From Babylonia areolata (taxonomy: Eukaryota; Mollusca; Gastropoda; Neogastropoda; Buccinidae), in assembly GCF_041734735.1 (NCBI RefSeq), contig NC_134905.1, positions 1,277,183 to 1,341,182 of the forward strand: a stretch of 64,000 nt of DNA, in the 5' to 3' direction. The translations under genes and the position numbers were made by a program. Positions 1-12,460 of the stretch are shown here, one piece after another. Every line of letters starts with the position of its first letter. Position 1 is the first letter of the stretch. The notes beneath the pieces are model-generated. The model made no database searches. It was not told where the DNA came from and worked only from the letters and a program-made list of their open reading frames with translations.

Positions 1-133
1 AGAATGAATGTTATTTCTTCGATTAACGGTGCATGCGTACCTTCACGAAAATTCCGGTGCAGCTGTACCTTTAAAGTAACGGTGCACGCGCCCCCTTAAA
101 AGCCTAACGATGCCACGCGTCTCTTGTGTGCAG

Positions 134-2641
134 GTACATGGGCCAGGTGCCTGAGGCCAACTTCCTCAGCCAGGTGCAGCACAACCAGGAGGTCAAGGTC
201 ACGCTGAGGGTCATGGACGCTGACCGGGAATACCTGTTGGTCAAAGAGACCCTCACCCACATGCGGAGGGTCAGTGCTTCTTCTTCGTCTTCTTCTTCTT
301 CTTCTGCGTTCACTCGTATGCACACGAGTGGGCTTTTACGTGTATGACCGTTTTTACCCCGCCATGTAGGCAGCCATACTCCCGTTTTCGGGGGTGTGCA
401 TGCTAGGTATGTTCTTGTTTCCATAACCCACCGAACGCTGACATGGATTACAGGATCTTTAACGTGCGTATTTGATCTTCTGCTTGCTGTATACACACGA
501 AGGGGGTTCAGGCACTAGGCAGGTCTGCACATATGTTGACCTGGGAGATCGTAAAAAATCTCCACCCTTTACCCACCAGGCGCCGTCACCGTGATTCGAA
601 CCCGGGACCCTCAGATTGACAGTCCAACGCTTTAACCACTGGGCTATTGCGCCCGTCGGTCAGTGGTTCAAACCCCGTCTCTGTTCTGCTTGTGCTTGTG
701 GCTGTCCTGGTTGATTCCTTGGTGTGGGTGGTGGTGGTTGTGGCTGTCCTGGTTGATTCCTTGGTGTGGGTGGTGGTGGTTGTGGCTGTCCTGGTTGATT
801 GTTTGGTGTGGGTGGTGGTGGTTGTGGCTGTCCTGGTTGATTCCTTGGTGTGGGTGGTGGTGGTTGTGGCTGTCCTGGTTGATTGTTTGGTGTGGGTGGT
901 GGTGGTTGTGGCTGTCCTGGTTGATTCCTTGGTGTGGGTGGTGGTTGTGGCTGTCCTGGTTGATTCCTTGGTGTGGGTGGTGGTGGTTGTGGCTGTCCTG
1001 GTTGATTCCTTGGTGTGGGTGGTGGTTGTTGTGGCTGTCCTGGTTGATTCCTTGGTGCGGGTGGTGGTGTGGCTGTCCTGGTTGATTGTTTGGTGTGGGT
1101 GGTGGTGGTTGTGACTGTCCTGGTTGTCCTGGTCCTCATAGAGGAGGCGCAGGGTAATATGTGTGGTGTGTGTGTGTGTGTGTGTGTGTGTTGGAGCTCA
1201 CGTACGTTTATATGTATTTAACTGTGCTTTCATATCTGTGAAACTGCATGTTCGGTGCATATCTGTTATGCATGTGTGGGTGTATATGTAAATGTGTGTC
1301 TTCATGTTTTACATCTATTTGCTTATTTATCATCAGTGTTATCTTATTTATTTATTATTGTTATTAATTTATTATTATTATTACTGCTACCTTTTTTAAC
1401 ATTATAGTTATTATTTATTTATTTATTTATTTTATTTATTTATTTATTTGTGTAAGCTTATTTATTATTTATTCACCTTTTTTTTCATTTTTCTTTTTTT
1501 TTTCTCCCTCAAGGCCTGACTAAGCGCGTTGGGTTACGCTGCTGGTCAGGCATCTGCTTGGCAGATGTGGTGTAGCGTATATGGATATGTCCGAACGCAG
1601 TGACGCCTCCTTGAGCTACTGAAACTGAAACTGAAACTGGTTGATTGCTTGGTGTGGGTGGTGGTGGTTGTGGCTGTCCTGGTTGATTGCTTGGTGTGGG
1701 TGGTGGTGGTTGTGGCTGTCCTGGTTGATTGGTGTGGGTGGTGGTGGTGGTTGTGGCTGTCCTGGTTGATTGATTGGTGTGGGTGGTGGTGGTTGTGGCT
1801 GGTTGGGTTTTTGTAGTTGGTCGTCGTGGTTGGGTTATCATGGTTGGGTGGGGGCCTTAGGGTTGGGTTATTTCTGGTTGGTTGTCAAGGTTGGGTGGTT
1901 TTAGTTGGTAGTTTTGCGGTTGGCATGATTTGGTTGGGTGGTCGTGGTTGGTTTCTTCTGGTTGGGTAGTTTAGTTTACTGGGTTCTTTTGGTTTGATTG
2001 ATTGATTGGGTTGCTGTAGTTGGTTGGACTGGTTGGCGGGGTTTTGTGGTTGGGGTTTTTTTTGTGTGTGTGTGGAGGGGAGGGGGTGGGCGGGAAGGAG
2101 GGTTGTGGGGGGGGGGGAGGGGGTTGTGAGGAAGACAGACGGTATGGGGGGGAAGGGAAAGGGAGGGGGGTTGTGGGGGTTGTGAGGAAGACAGACGGTA
2201 TGGGGGGAGGTTGGGGATGTGGGGGGGGGGGGAGGCGGAAGGAGGGTTGTGGGGGGAGAAGTGTTTGCTGCATTTCATTAAACCGCTGATTTCCCCAGAG
2301 GGGGATGACGGGAGGTAATGAAGCTTATCACTAATGCTCTCCCTTTGACGGGCGTGACTTTGACATGCAATGGTAATTATCCCCCCCCTCTTCTGCCCTT
2401 ACATTCCCCCCCCACCGCCCCTCACCTCATCCAGGGGGTTGGAATGAAGGGGGAGAGGGGGGTGGCTGGGGGGTGGGGGGGTGGGTTCACTACGTCACAG
2501 GGGTGGACAAGGGTGTAGATGGTGGGACGTAATCGGGAGGAGGTTGTGTGTGTGTGTGTGAGAGAGGGAGAGAAAGAGAGTGTGTGTGTGTGTGTGTGTG
2601 TGTCTGTGTGTGCATAAATATGTGCACGTGCGTGCTCGCTT

Positions 2642-2682
<41 letters not shown>

Positions 2683-2782
2683 TATGAGAGAGAGACAGAG
2701 AGTTTCTCTGTGTGTCTGTAGTTGTGTTTATGTGCGTGTTCGTTTTGTGTGAATAAGTCGGTATATGTGTGTGTGTGTCTGT

Positions 2783-2835
<53 letters not shown>

Positions 2836-4669
2836 TCTCTCTCTCTCTCTGTGTGTGCGCGCGCGCGAGTATTGGATAATTCCCTAATGTTCACAGGAAT
2901 GTCAGCGGAATGCTATTGTCAGCACGTCCCCCCTTCCCAGCATCCCAGGGCGGTGAGGCCTGTGGCCTGAATAATGCAATGAAACACTCATTCCTTCTGT
3001 ATGTGTGAGTGTGTGTGTGTGTCTGTCTGTCTGTCTGCGTATATGTCTTTCTTGCTCAAACATACTCGATACCCCCCGACAAAAAAAAAAAAAAAAAAAA
3101 AAAAAGAGAGAAAGGAAAACGAACTGAACACCCTCAAACTTGTCCACCACCACCTTACACAGAACCTGAGCAACCTGCTGAACTCTGAGCTGATGCTGGG
3201 CGACGACCCGATCCACCGCAAGGTGGGGGGAGGAGGAGGAGGAGGGGGTGCCGGGGCCGGAGCCGGGGGCCGGGAGGGCAGCGGGGGGGACCTGTACCAG
3301 CCGGTGATCGTGGATGACGAGGACCTGGTGGCTGGCTACGGGTCAGGGTCTGGCTCTGGCAGCGGTGACGACAGCTCGGAGGACACGGGGAGGGAGCACA
3401 CCTCTAAACCTGATGGTCAGTGTGTGTGGGAGGGGGGGGGAGGGTGTGTGTGTGTGGGGGGGTGGGTGTGTGTGTGTGTGTGTGGTGTGGGGGGGTGGGT
3501 GTAGGGATGTGTGTGTGTGTAGGTGTGTGTGTGTGTGTGTGGAGGGGTGGTGGTGGTCGTGTGGGTGTGGGGAAGTGTGGGGGGTTGTGTGGGTGTGTGT
3601 GTGGGGGGGGGGGGGTGAGAGGGGGGGACAGCTTGGAGGACACGACAGAGCACACCTCTAAACCTGATGGTCAGTGTGTGTGTGGGGGGGAGGGTGTGTG
3701 TGTGTGTGGGGGGGGTGTCTGTGTGTGTGTGGGTGTGTGTGTGTGGGGGGGGGAAGGGTGTGTGTGTGTGGGGGGGGTGTCTGTGTGTGTGTGGGTGTGT
3801 GTGGAGGTGTGTGTGTGGGGGGGAAGGGTGTGTGTGTGTGGGGGGGGGGTTGTGTGGGGATGTGTGTGTGTAGGTGTGGGGGGTGTGTGGGTGTGTGTGT
3901 GGGGGGGGGAGGTGTGAGTGGGGGTGTGTGGAGGTGTGTGTGGGGGGGTGGGGGGGTGTGAGTGGGGGGTGTGTCTGTGTGTGGGGGGGAAGGGGTGGGT
4001 GTGGGGTTGTGTGTGTGGGGGTGTGGGGTGGGTGTGGGGATGTGTGTGTGTGTAGGGGTGGTGGTGGTCGTGGGGGAGTGTGGGGGGTTGTGTGGGGGGT
4101 GGGGTGTGTGTGAGTGGGGTGTGTGTGGAGGTGTGTGTGTGTGGGGGGGGGGGGGGTTGTGTGAGTGGGGGACGTGTCTGTGTGTGTGGGGGGGGGTGTG
4201 AGTGGGGTGTGTGTGGAGGTGTGTGTGTGTGTTGGGGGGGGGGGACAGCTTGGAGGATGGAACAGAGCACACCTCTAAACCTGATGGTGAGTGTGCGTGT
4301 GTGTGTGTTTGGGGGGGGGGGGGGCAGTTTGGAGGATGGAACAGAGCACACCTCTGAACCTGATGGTGAGTGATGGGGGGGTGGGGGGGGGCAGCTTGAA
4401 GGACAGGGCCACACCTGTGATGGAGAGTGGTGGGGGGGGTGAGGGGAGGGCCAGGGAGGGGGGTGTGGATGTGGGTGGCCACGTCAATTCACGTAGTGTG
4501 ATTCTAGAGATGGGGAGGGGGTGGGGGGGGGGGGGGGGGACCAGATAGAATTATAAATGAGCGAAAATGTAATACAGTTTAAAATGCAAACATTAAAAAA
4601 AAAGAGAGAGTCTTTTTAAGTACAACTAGACGGTAAAGCAAGATTTGAGATAGGGATGTGTGTGTGAGT

Positions 4670-4712
<43 letters not shown>

Positions 4713-4944
4713 GCAAATGCCTATTAGAAACGCTATGAATGTGAAATGAAGATAAGTAGTAGATCACTTGAACCAAAAACGTATCACTCGTGTTGCAGAT
4801 ACCCACATAGACCCGCCCAGACCCACCCGGCCCACCACGCCTTCGTCTTCCCACCGGGCCACCTTCTCCCCTGCCCTGTTGCTGCTGCTGCTGCTGCTGC
4901 TGCCGTGTGTCCTGGCTCAGAGACTCGACCTCCCCTTCCAATAA
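134..4944 (+). CDS. glypican-like GPI-anchored heparan sulfate proteoglycan core protein, C-terminal three exons (partial)
   Basis: Coding exons 134-269, 3115-3415 and 4799-4944 join in phase (junction phases 0 and 1) and end in TAA at 4942-4944; earlier exons lie upstream of the window. The first exon encodes RYMGQ...NQEVKV...LTHMRR, which resembles the conserved segment before the C-terminal tail of GPC3/GPC5/Dally-type glypicans. The second carries a helical stretch, a Gly/Ala-rich low-complexity run, then DDED followed by an SGSGSGSG block in acidic surroundings, the usual glycosaminoglycan attachment signal. The last exon is Thr/Pro-rich and ends with about nine leucines and a short tail, as in a GPI-anchor signal. 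Glypicans sit at the outer cell surface and modulate Wnt, Hedgehog, FGF and BMP ligands. The second exon's acceptor follows a poly-A run rather than a pyrimidine tract, which is odd. Another GPI-anchored SG-rich proteoglycan is possible. The family call is inference from motif order. Confidence 0.66.
278..654 (-). mobile_element. tRNA-derived SINE (family R1), copy 1
   Basis: On the minus strand the right end reads as a tRNA-like head, with an A-box-like segment and the B box GGTTCGAATC. A ~270-bp body follows, ending in a (GAA)n tail at 278-305. Three other copies in the window share the body. The tail lies about 8 bp beyond the splice donor of the glypican exon ending at 269. Confidence 0.8.
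693..1130. repeat. 42-bp minisatellite in glypican intron, block 1
   Basis: About ten tandem units of 42 bp (GGTTGATTCCTTGGTGTGGG plus a GGT-rich half), some shortened by 3 bp. Both strands stay open because the period is a multiple of three; no coding function is supported. Confidence 0.9.
1131..1636. other. intron spacer: (GT)n and AT-rich tract
   Basis: Contains a (GT)n run near 1165-1190, then an AT-rich stretch with TTTA/TTAT reiterations and a short segment rich in T. No gene seen. Confidence 0.6.
1637..1810. repeat. 42-bp minisatellite, block 2
   Basis: Four more units of the same 42-bp family as 693-1130, separated from it by about 500 bp of unrelated DNA. The two blocks must share an origin. 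Confidence 0.85.
1811..3090. repeat. low-complexity intron DNA: GGTTGGGT, G-rich, (GT)n, (CT)n and poly-A
   Basis: Degenerate GGTTGGGT repeats to about 2010, G-rich repeats containing two near-identical GAGGAAGACAGACGGTATGG segments, (GT)n near 2580-2680, (CT)n near 2785-2850, and a poly-A run ending at the acceptor of the exon at 3115. No gene seen. Confidence 0.75.
3416..4450. repeat. G/GT-rich intron with tandem copies of the preceding exon's 3' end and donor
   Basis: Within a (GT)n/G-run landscape there are repeated copies of the last ~46 bases of the exon ending at 3415, each followed by a GT donor: about 3627-3676, 4244-4294, 4325-4372 and a decayed one at 4390-4420. The shared core reads GCACACCTCTAAACCTGATG then GTCAGT or GTGAGT. 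The G runs could form G-quadruplexes in DNA or RNA. Confidence 0.85.
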
Positions 4945-5247
4945 CTGCCGCTCCACCCTTCCCCCCACCCCCCACCCCCCCTGTCACTCATTTCCCATTT
5001 CCCCTCAAGAGCCGAACGACACTTGCTGCTTCCACTGCTGATCAGTACCTTTTAGCTGGGGGGGTCGGGGTGTTGGGGGGGGGGGGGGGGGGTCTTTTTC
5101 ACACTGCACCGGGAGTTGTGTTTTTCTTCTTATGGATTGTTGTTGGTTTGTTGTTGTTGTTGGGGCGGGGGGTGGGGGGCTGTTGTTTGCGGTTGTGTTT
5201 TGGTTGTAAGGTGTGTGTGTGAGTGGTGTGGTGTGTGGTGGTGAGTT

Positions 5248-5285
<38 letters not shown>

Positions 5286-5934
5286 GTTTTGAAGTAGTGC
5301 CACCAGGTTTAACAAAACATTTCACGTTGCTGACACGTTTTGGAAGAAACTGTTAGGGTTTAGCATCTTTCAGCTGTCATCGCCTATGATATTATTATTA
5401 TTATTATGTAACTGTCGTTCTTTATTCATCAGTGTTTTGTTTTCTGTTTGTTTTGTTTCCCCCCCCCCCCTCCCCCTCCCCCCCCCCCCCCCCACACCAG
5501 TCCCCCCCAGTGGTGAGGGTGACGATAGGGCTGACGTCTACCTCAGCAAGAAGTTTACAGCATCTGTGAGCGGTCAGGTCACAACAGCTGTTGTCTGTAC
5601 GGACAGGGTCAGAAACCTTGTGGCCTGACTTCGCTTTTGACGTAACAGAGCACAGGCTTTTGACGTCACAGTCAGTTTTGACGTACCATTTTGCACAGCT
5701 TTGGATGTAACAGTGCCACACGATGGTTTCTGGTTTTCTGGGTTTTTTCGTTTTGGGTTTGTTTGTTTTTATAAAGAGCTTGGTAGATGTCAGTTGTATG
5801 TTTTGGGGTTTTTTTTATTGTTTTTTTTTTATATTATAGAAATGGGGCAGCAGAAACAGCGTTTTGACAGTCAGTGAAGGTTTCAGTGTGTTTGGTGTGT
5901 TACTGATTCGTTTGCACGTGATTAGAGTCAGACA
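4945..5934. other. downstream of glypican stop: probable 3'UTR, low complexity
   Basis: Contains G and C homopolymer runs (near 5070-5092 and 5460-5492), (GT)n near 5240-5280 and T-rich DNA. No further coding exon recognised. Where the transcript ends is not clear. Confidence 0.45.
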
Positions 5935-7053
5935 TGTCACGGTATCATGTATTTCGTGTGTTTCGCGATCGAAATAATCACTTCCGGTGACCTCGACCTC
6001 GAGCCTCGTTTTCGATATGTACTCACTCGATTTCGAACCATGTTGTTAGCCTGTCAGAGTCAGTTCGGTTTTCGCATTAGTAAATGAAACATCAACAAGA
6101 AGTGAGGTTCCTGTTGTTACGAGTCTGTAAGAACGTGTGAGAACGAAGCATGGTGGCAGCGGTCGGCTCTACGAATCCGGCTTTATGAAGATTTCCGCAC
6201 AACGAATCGGCGACGCAACTTGGCAACTGTGAGAGATTCTCAGCTGTAGCAGACGAGACGGCTCGACGCTACGACTTGAAAACGAAGAGACCTCAACACA
6301 TCACTTACAGACGAGAAATAACCTGTGAGTTGAGTTTTTCTTATTTCCTCATAAGATGCCTTTCAAACCGCCAGAGAACTTCGATTTTAAGCAGCCAGAA
6401 AGCTGGCCACAATGGCGGAAAAGATTCGAACGTTTTGTGATTGCAAACGAACTGAGCACTAAAAGTTTTCAAATACAACTTTCATCGCTGATTTATGCCA
6501 TGGGGGCCACTGCAGAGCAGGTCTACCAGTCTTTTCACTACGATGAAACGGAAGAGACAGCACCCAATCTCAAGGCTGTGCTAGACTTATTTGATAGACA
6601 TTTCGTTCCACAAAAGAACATAATACATGTTAGAGCAATGTTCTATCAGCGAAGCCAGGAGAGCAGTGAAAGCATAGAAGCATTCTACCGAGCTCTATAT
6701 GAACTCTCTGAACACGCTAACTTTCCCAACCGAGAAGACACCATACGAGATAGGTTTGTTCTTGGTGTATCTGACAGGGAGTTATCAGAGAAGTTACAAC
6801 TTCAAGCTGATTTGATGCTAGAGAATGCAGTGAAGCAGGCCAGGCAATAGGAGAGCGTTAAGAAACAGCTAGGGGAACAGAGAAAGCTAGGGGAGAAAGT
6901 AGATGCTGTTCATGCAAAAGGCCAAGGAAAGCAGAGAGGAGGAAAAGGAAAGGGAGGAAATTTAAGAAATACAAGAAAACGAGGCTCGAGGTCGAGGTCA
7001 CCGGAAGTGACTATTTCGATCGCGAAACACACGAAATACATGATACCGTGACA
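5935..7053 (+). mobile_element. fossil Ty3/Gypsy-type LTR retroelement: 5' LTR, primer-binding site, leader and partial gag, with inverted LTR end
   Basis: An LTR of about 215 bp (5935-6149) begins TGTCACGG and ends CA. It is followed by TGGTGGCAGCGG, a primer-binding-site sequence seen in Gypsy-type elements, a leader, and a gag capsid-like region from about 6356. The right end (about 6980-7053) is an inverted copy of the first ~75 bp of the LTR, so the element is bounded by inverted repeats instead of two direct LTRs. It is broken: pol and most of the element are missing. Good preservation of the gag and LTR parts suggests a middle-aged rather than ancient copy. Confidence 0.85.
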
Positions 7054-7445
7054 AGACAGAAAGGAGTTATGTTGGTGCCAGCAAGCGACAGTACACGACC
7101 TTCTGATGAAACGTTCAAAAGGTTTGAATGTCGGCTTGCTGTGTTGTCGTTATGTTTGCCGTTAAAATGAAGCAGCACGACTCTTGACATAACCAAGAGT
7201 GTTAGAAAACGGGTAACTGACAGAAGTATGTTGTACAGACAGACAGATAATACATGCTGAAGGAAGACAAAATAATGGACAGGCAAGAGACGATCAGAAA
7301 TGGGCAGGGAATGTTGAGAAACCAAAACAAGAAGATTGATGTAGCATACTGTAGCAAACCTTGCTTGTGGTTTAACTGGGTGGTAAGCTGTCTGTGGTGA
7401 CCATGGAGACAGTTATGGCACATTAAAAGTCAGCACATAAAACAT

Positions 7446-7476
<31 letters not shown>

Positions 7477-7524
7477 CCTTGACCCTGAGACCGGAGAGGT
7501 ATGTGACGTAGCGAAGAGAACACC

Positions 7525-8020
7525 AGCACGCCTGTTGAAACGATGTGGGAGGGGTGTATAATGTTAATTGTTAGAACACCACCACACCAGTTGAAACGAT
7601 GTGGGAGGGGTGTATAATGTTAATTGTTAGAACACCAGTACACCTGTTGGAACGATGTGGCAGGGGTGTTTAATGTTAATTGTTAGAACACCACCACACC
7701 TGTTGAACGATATGGCAGGGGTGTATAATGTTAATTGTTAGACCACCACCACACCTGTTGAAACGATGTGGGAGGGGTGTATAATGTTAATTGTTTGAAC
7801 ACCAGTACACCTGTTGGAACGATGTGGCAGGGGTGTATAACGTTAATTGTTAGAACACCACCACACCTGTTGGAACGATGTGGCAGGGGTGTTTAATGTT
7901 AATTGTTAGAACACCACCACACCTGTTGAACGATATGGGAGGGGTGTATAATGTTAATTGTCAGAACACTACCACACCTGTTGAAACGATGTGGTAGGAG
8001 GGTATAACGTTAATTGTTGA
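7525..8020. repeat. 57-bp minisatellite
   Basis: About eight to nine units of 57 bp around GTATAATGTTAATTGTTAGA, preceded by an (AT)n run at 7443-7471. Non-coding. Confidence 0.9.
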
Positions 8021-10494
8021 TTTTTTTTTCTTTCTTTTTTTGCTGGTGTGGATTGCCAGCAAAAGGATAAATAATAGTTTTAAAAATGAACATTAAAATG
8101 ATTATCATTTGAATTAATGGGCAAAATGAACGATTCAATGTTTTTTGTTCAGTTCCCTGCATTGAGATGTATTGTCAGAGTTTGAACTGGCATCTGGAGA
8201 CATAAGATTCACTTAAGTTTGAAAGAAAAATGTAATACTTTCTGTCAGATATTCTACAGTTAGTTGGTCAGCGGGTGATCCATTGACCACAGGCCATATG
8301 GCTTTCCGCTCTTTGACTGGACATCGCCAAACCTGCTTCTGCTGATTGTTATTCACTGGTTCGGTGGCTTGTTATTCACTGGTTCGGTGGACGGTCAAAT
8401 CATCCCAGTGATAAGTATTATGAGGATATCAAACGACGGTACGTGTTTCTGCTGGCAGAGTTGGTGCCCAGTTGTCAGGTTAATTATCTCTGCTAGGTTT
8501 GTTTGGCAATGAATAAACACATGCTTTGTGTAATAGCAGCTGCTAATTTCGACAGTTTGTATCATGTAAAGTTTTAGACGTACGTTGTGTCATCAGCAGT
8601 GTTTTCATGAAACTTGGGACTGTTCATATTGTTATATCATTCCTCCATTGAGAATAGTATTGATACGCTTATTGGTTATTTAGAATTTACCATGTTTGAA
8701 TAGATAAAATAGGAGTGTGTGTAGACATAGTTTTAGGATGTTCGACAGGAAATGTTGCAAGGAAAGTTGTTGAAAGGTAAATGGCGCGGTTGGGCAAGAC
8801 AAGGTAACTGACTGACACAGGTTGAGGAAATGGGAGTGTCCGTTTGGTGGGTGGAAACCCCGGAACAGAAAGGTTCAGTGAGAACATGCGTGTTGTTTGA
8901 TGTTATAGGTAGGTACATTAGGTGTAGCTAGGATTATCAACAGTCCTTCACAGATCATCTGTTTGGACATGTCGTCATTACGTCTCTGGAAAGGGTATGT
9001 GTGAGTGCTTGTGTGTGTGTGCTTGTGTGTGATGGTGTGTCAGTGTATGTTTGTGTGATGGTGTTATTTGAGCTTTGAATTCACCCAACCCCTGCTCTGC
9101 AAAGAGGATCTAGCTGCTGGGAGCGTTTGGGTTCAAGGTTGATTTTTGTTACAAGTCATAGTAGTTCAGTGTGATGGTACCCCCCACCCCATCTCTCTGG
9201 AAACATCTGAACAGTTGTGGCATCACTACTTTTAGGTCATAATCATAGCAACTGCTGTTGCAACAAGTGCGATAAAACTGCGGACTCGTTGACACAGCTG
9301 CTGCAGAGGTGTTTATGAACATTGAGTAATCGTCTCCACCAGTCTGTCAAGACCACTAGTGAGGCGTAGTGAGCAGGAACCCCTTGTGAACTGCTTCCAG
9401 CAGGGTTTTTTTTTTGTTTTGTTTTTTCTCAGGCTGCAGGGGAGGGGTGTATAAAGTGGAGAGGGGTGGGGGAGTGTTGTTGGGGGCGGGGACAGGTGGA
9501 GGGAGGTTTTGTGTGTATGCTGAGAGAGCGATAGAGAGTGTGTGTGTTGTTGTTGTTATTGAGCTTCACATTACTGCATGTTCATTGTTTTTGGAAAAAG
9601 TGCATGGGTTTTAAATCAGCAGTGTGTTTTATGTCATTTGTAAAAAAAAAAAAAAAAAAGAAAAAAAAAGATGAGTATGCTAATAAAATTGAATAATTTG
9701 TTTTAGATGTCTTAGTGTTGTAGCTGTTTTCGGAGAGTAAGATCAAACAGAATCCAAAATTTAGTATCTTTCATGCTGAATTGTTTATATTATTTTTTTA
9801 ATGTTTGAAAAAAAAAAAATTGTGTGTCAGAATGGACATTTTTTTTGTGGTCAAAACGATTATAGCTCATGAGAAACTGGATTCAACCCTCTCTGGAGAT
9901 ATGATTTGAATATTTGTCTCCGCATTATGTAAGTTGAATGGTCAAGAATTTGGATCCTTTTTTTTTTTTTTTTAGTTTTTAATTCTTTTTTTTTCTTTTC
10001 TTCTTCTTTTTGATTTGATTTAGTTTGCCTGTTTGGGCAGTGCAGATTAAGCAGTGTGAATACCGCTATGAACACAGTCATCACATAGGTGTGGGTGGTG
10101 CACTAACACCAAGTAGTTGTGAAATACTATCGTTAAGTCAACGTAAATCAACATTGCATTAATGAGTGTACATAGTGTACTACACCAAATAACATTTTGT
10201 GTGGATATTATGCTGTTTGTTACAAGGACGTTTGTAGAGGCTGGAGGATATTCAGGGGGTGAATGGTTTGTATTCTATGATCATCAGAGTTGTAAATATA
10301 AAACCAGAAAGAGTGTGCTTGAGCATGATGCGCGTGCGTGTGTGTGTGTGCTTGCTAGTACATTGTATTGAAATGAATGTTGGACTTGTCTTTCACAGGT
10401 CATTTTTAAGTACATGTGTATCCAATTTAACATCCCCCACCCCCTCACCATGATTTTGCTACAGTAGTTAACTGGCAATGCTTTTTAAAAGACG
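8021..10494. other. intergenic or 3'UTR DNA, no gene seen
   Basis: Mostly unique AT-rich DNA with scattered homopolymers (T runs at 9405-9425 and 9958-9990, A runs at 9640-9670) and AATAAA-type hexamers near 8511 and 9680. No protein-coding signature found on either strand. Confidence 0.4.
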
Positions 10495-11795
10495 AGGAAG
10501 TGGTGTAGAAATGTGTGTACATGTATCGGGTGAATGAATGTGTGGAATAGTGTGGTGTAGAAATGTGTGTACATGTATCGGGTGAATGACTGTGTGGAAC
10601 AGTGTGGTGTAGAAATGTGTGTACAAGAATCGGGTGAATGACGGTGTGGAACAGTGTGGTGTAGAAATGTGTGTACATGTATCGGGTGAATGACTGACTG
10701 TGTGGAACAGTGTGGTGTAGAAATGTGTGTACATGTATCGGGTGATTGACTGTGTGGAACAGTGTGGTGTAGAAATGTGTGTACATGTATCAGGTGACTG
10801 TGTGGAATAGTGTGGTGTAGAAATGTGTGTACATGTATCAGGTGAATGGTGGAATAGTGTGGTGTAGAAATGTGTGTACATGTATCAGGTGAATGACTGT
10901 GTGGAATAGTGTGGTGTAGAAATGTGTGTACATGTATCAGGTGACTGTGTGGAACAGTGTGGTGTAGAAATGTGTGTACATGTATCGGGTGAATGACTGT
11001 GTGGAACAGTGTGGTGTAGAAATGTGTGTACATGTATCAGGTGAATGACTGTGTGGAACAGTGTGGTGTAGAAATGTGTGTACATGTATCGGGTGAATGA
11101 CTGTGTGGAACAGTGTGGTGTAGAAATGTGTGTACATGTATCGGGTGAATGAATGACTGTGTGGAATAGTGTGGTGTAGAAATGTGTGTACATGTATCGG
11201 GTGAATGACTGTGTGGAACAGTGTGGTGTAGAAATGTGTGTACATGTATCGGGTGAATGACTGACTGTGTGGAACAGTGTGGTGTAGAAATGTGTGTACA
11301 TGTATCGGGTGAATGACTGTGTGGAACAGTGTGGTGTAGAAATGTGTGTACATGTATCAGGTGACTGTGTGGAACAGTGTGGTGTAGAAATGTGTGTACA
11401 TGTATCAGGTGAATGACTGTGTGGAACAGTGTGGTGTAGAAATGTGTGTACATGTATCAGGTGACGGTGTGGAACAGTGTGGTGTAGAAATGTGTGTACA
11501 AGAATCGGGTGAATGACTGTGTGGAACAGTGTGGTGTAGAAATGTGTGTACATGTATCAGGTGAATGACTGTGTGGAACAGTGTGGTGTAGAAATGTGTG
11601 TACATGTATCAGGTGACTGTGTGGAACAGTGTGGTGTAGAAATGTGTGTACATGTATCGGGTGAATGACTGTGTGGAACAGTGTGGTGTAGAAATGTGTG
11701 TACATGTATCGGGTGTGACTGTGTGGAACAGTGTGGTGTAGAAATGTGTGTACATGTATCAGGTGAATGACTGTGTGGAACAGTGTGGTGTAGGA
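10495..11795. repeat. 52-bp minisatellite, about 26 copies
   Basis: Tandem units around GAAATGTGTGTACATGTATC, mostly 52 bp with 42- and 56-bp variants made by loss or gain of the GAATGACT segment. The minus strand stays open over long stretches with THFYTT repeats, a by-product of the array. Confidence 0.95.
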
Positions 11796-12244
11796 CAGTG
11801 GTGTGTAGAGTGTGAAAGAAGACAGAATGCAAGCTGTGAAACAGGGAGGTGTGACACTGATCAGAGGATGGTGATGTGTAGAGTGTGAAAGAAGACAGAA
11901 TGCAAGCCATGAAACAGGGAGCGACGCTCTCTGATCCTTTACACCACCGTCCGGTGGTCACAGGCCACATGGATTCACACTTCAGCATCCTGGGTGATCT
12001 GATCTTGCTTGTCTGTGTGTTGCCTCCCTTTTGTCTAGGTCATGCGACGTATCGTGATGTCACCGTCTGTTGCCTGTCAATGTGCTCTCTGTGTGTGTGT
12101 GTGTGTGTGTGAGAGACCGAGCGAGCTGCTGTGCATTTTAATGCGAATTTAATGCTTTTGTGATAAAATTTGTTTTCATTCTGTCATTGTGAAGTTTTAC
12201 TACAACATGGTGTGGGTTTGGGGGTTGACCACGCTACACTGACT
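11796..12244. other. spacer with a ~73-bp direct duplication
   Basis: Two copies of a segment around GTGTGAAAGAAGACAGAATG (near 11808 and 11881) are followed by unique sequence and a short (GT)n at 12092-12110. No gene seen. Confidence 0.55.
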
Positions 12245-12460
12245 GCTGGCCACACACTCCGTAAAGATGACGGCCACACACCCCCTACAAAGATGATGGC
12301 CACACACCACGTTAAGATGACGGCCACACACCCAGCAAAGATGATGGCCACCCCCCACCCCCCCACACACACACACCCACAATGATGATGGCCACACACA
12401 CCCCACAATGATGGCCACACACCCCACAAAGATGACGGCCACACACCCCGTTATGGTGAC
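12245..12460. repeat. short-period minisatellite (GATGACGGCCACACACC)
   Basis: About ten degenerate units of 17-25 bp built on GATGAyGGCCACACACC. Confidence 0.85.

Noticed and set aside
590-650. tRNA gene on the minus strand
   Set aside because: A and B boxes are present but it continues into a SINE body shared with three other loci and lacks a clean acceptor stem.
3404-4482. Cys/Gly- or Pro/His-rich proteins on both strands
   Set aside because: Translations of (GT)n and G-run DNA inside a glypican intron.
10495-11795. Long minus-strand open frames with THFYTT repeats
   Set aside because: They follow from a 52-bp satellite; three overlapping frames show the same peptide and there is no splice or start context.
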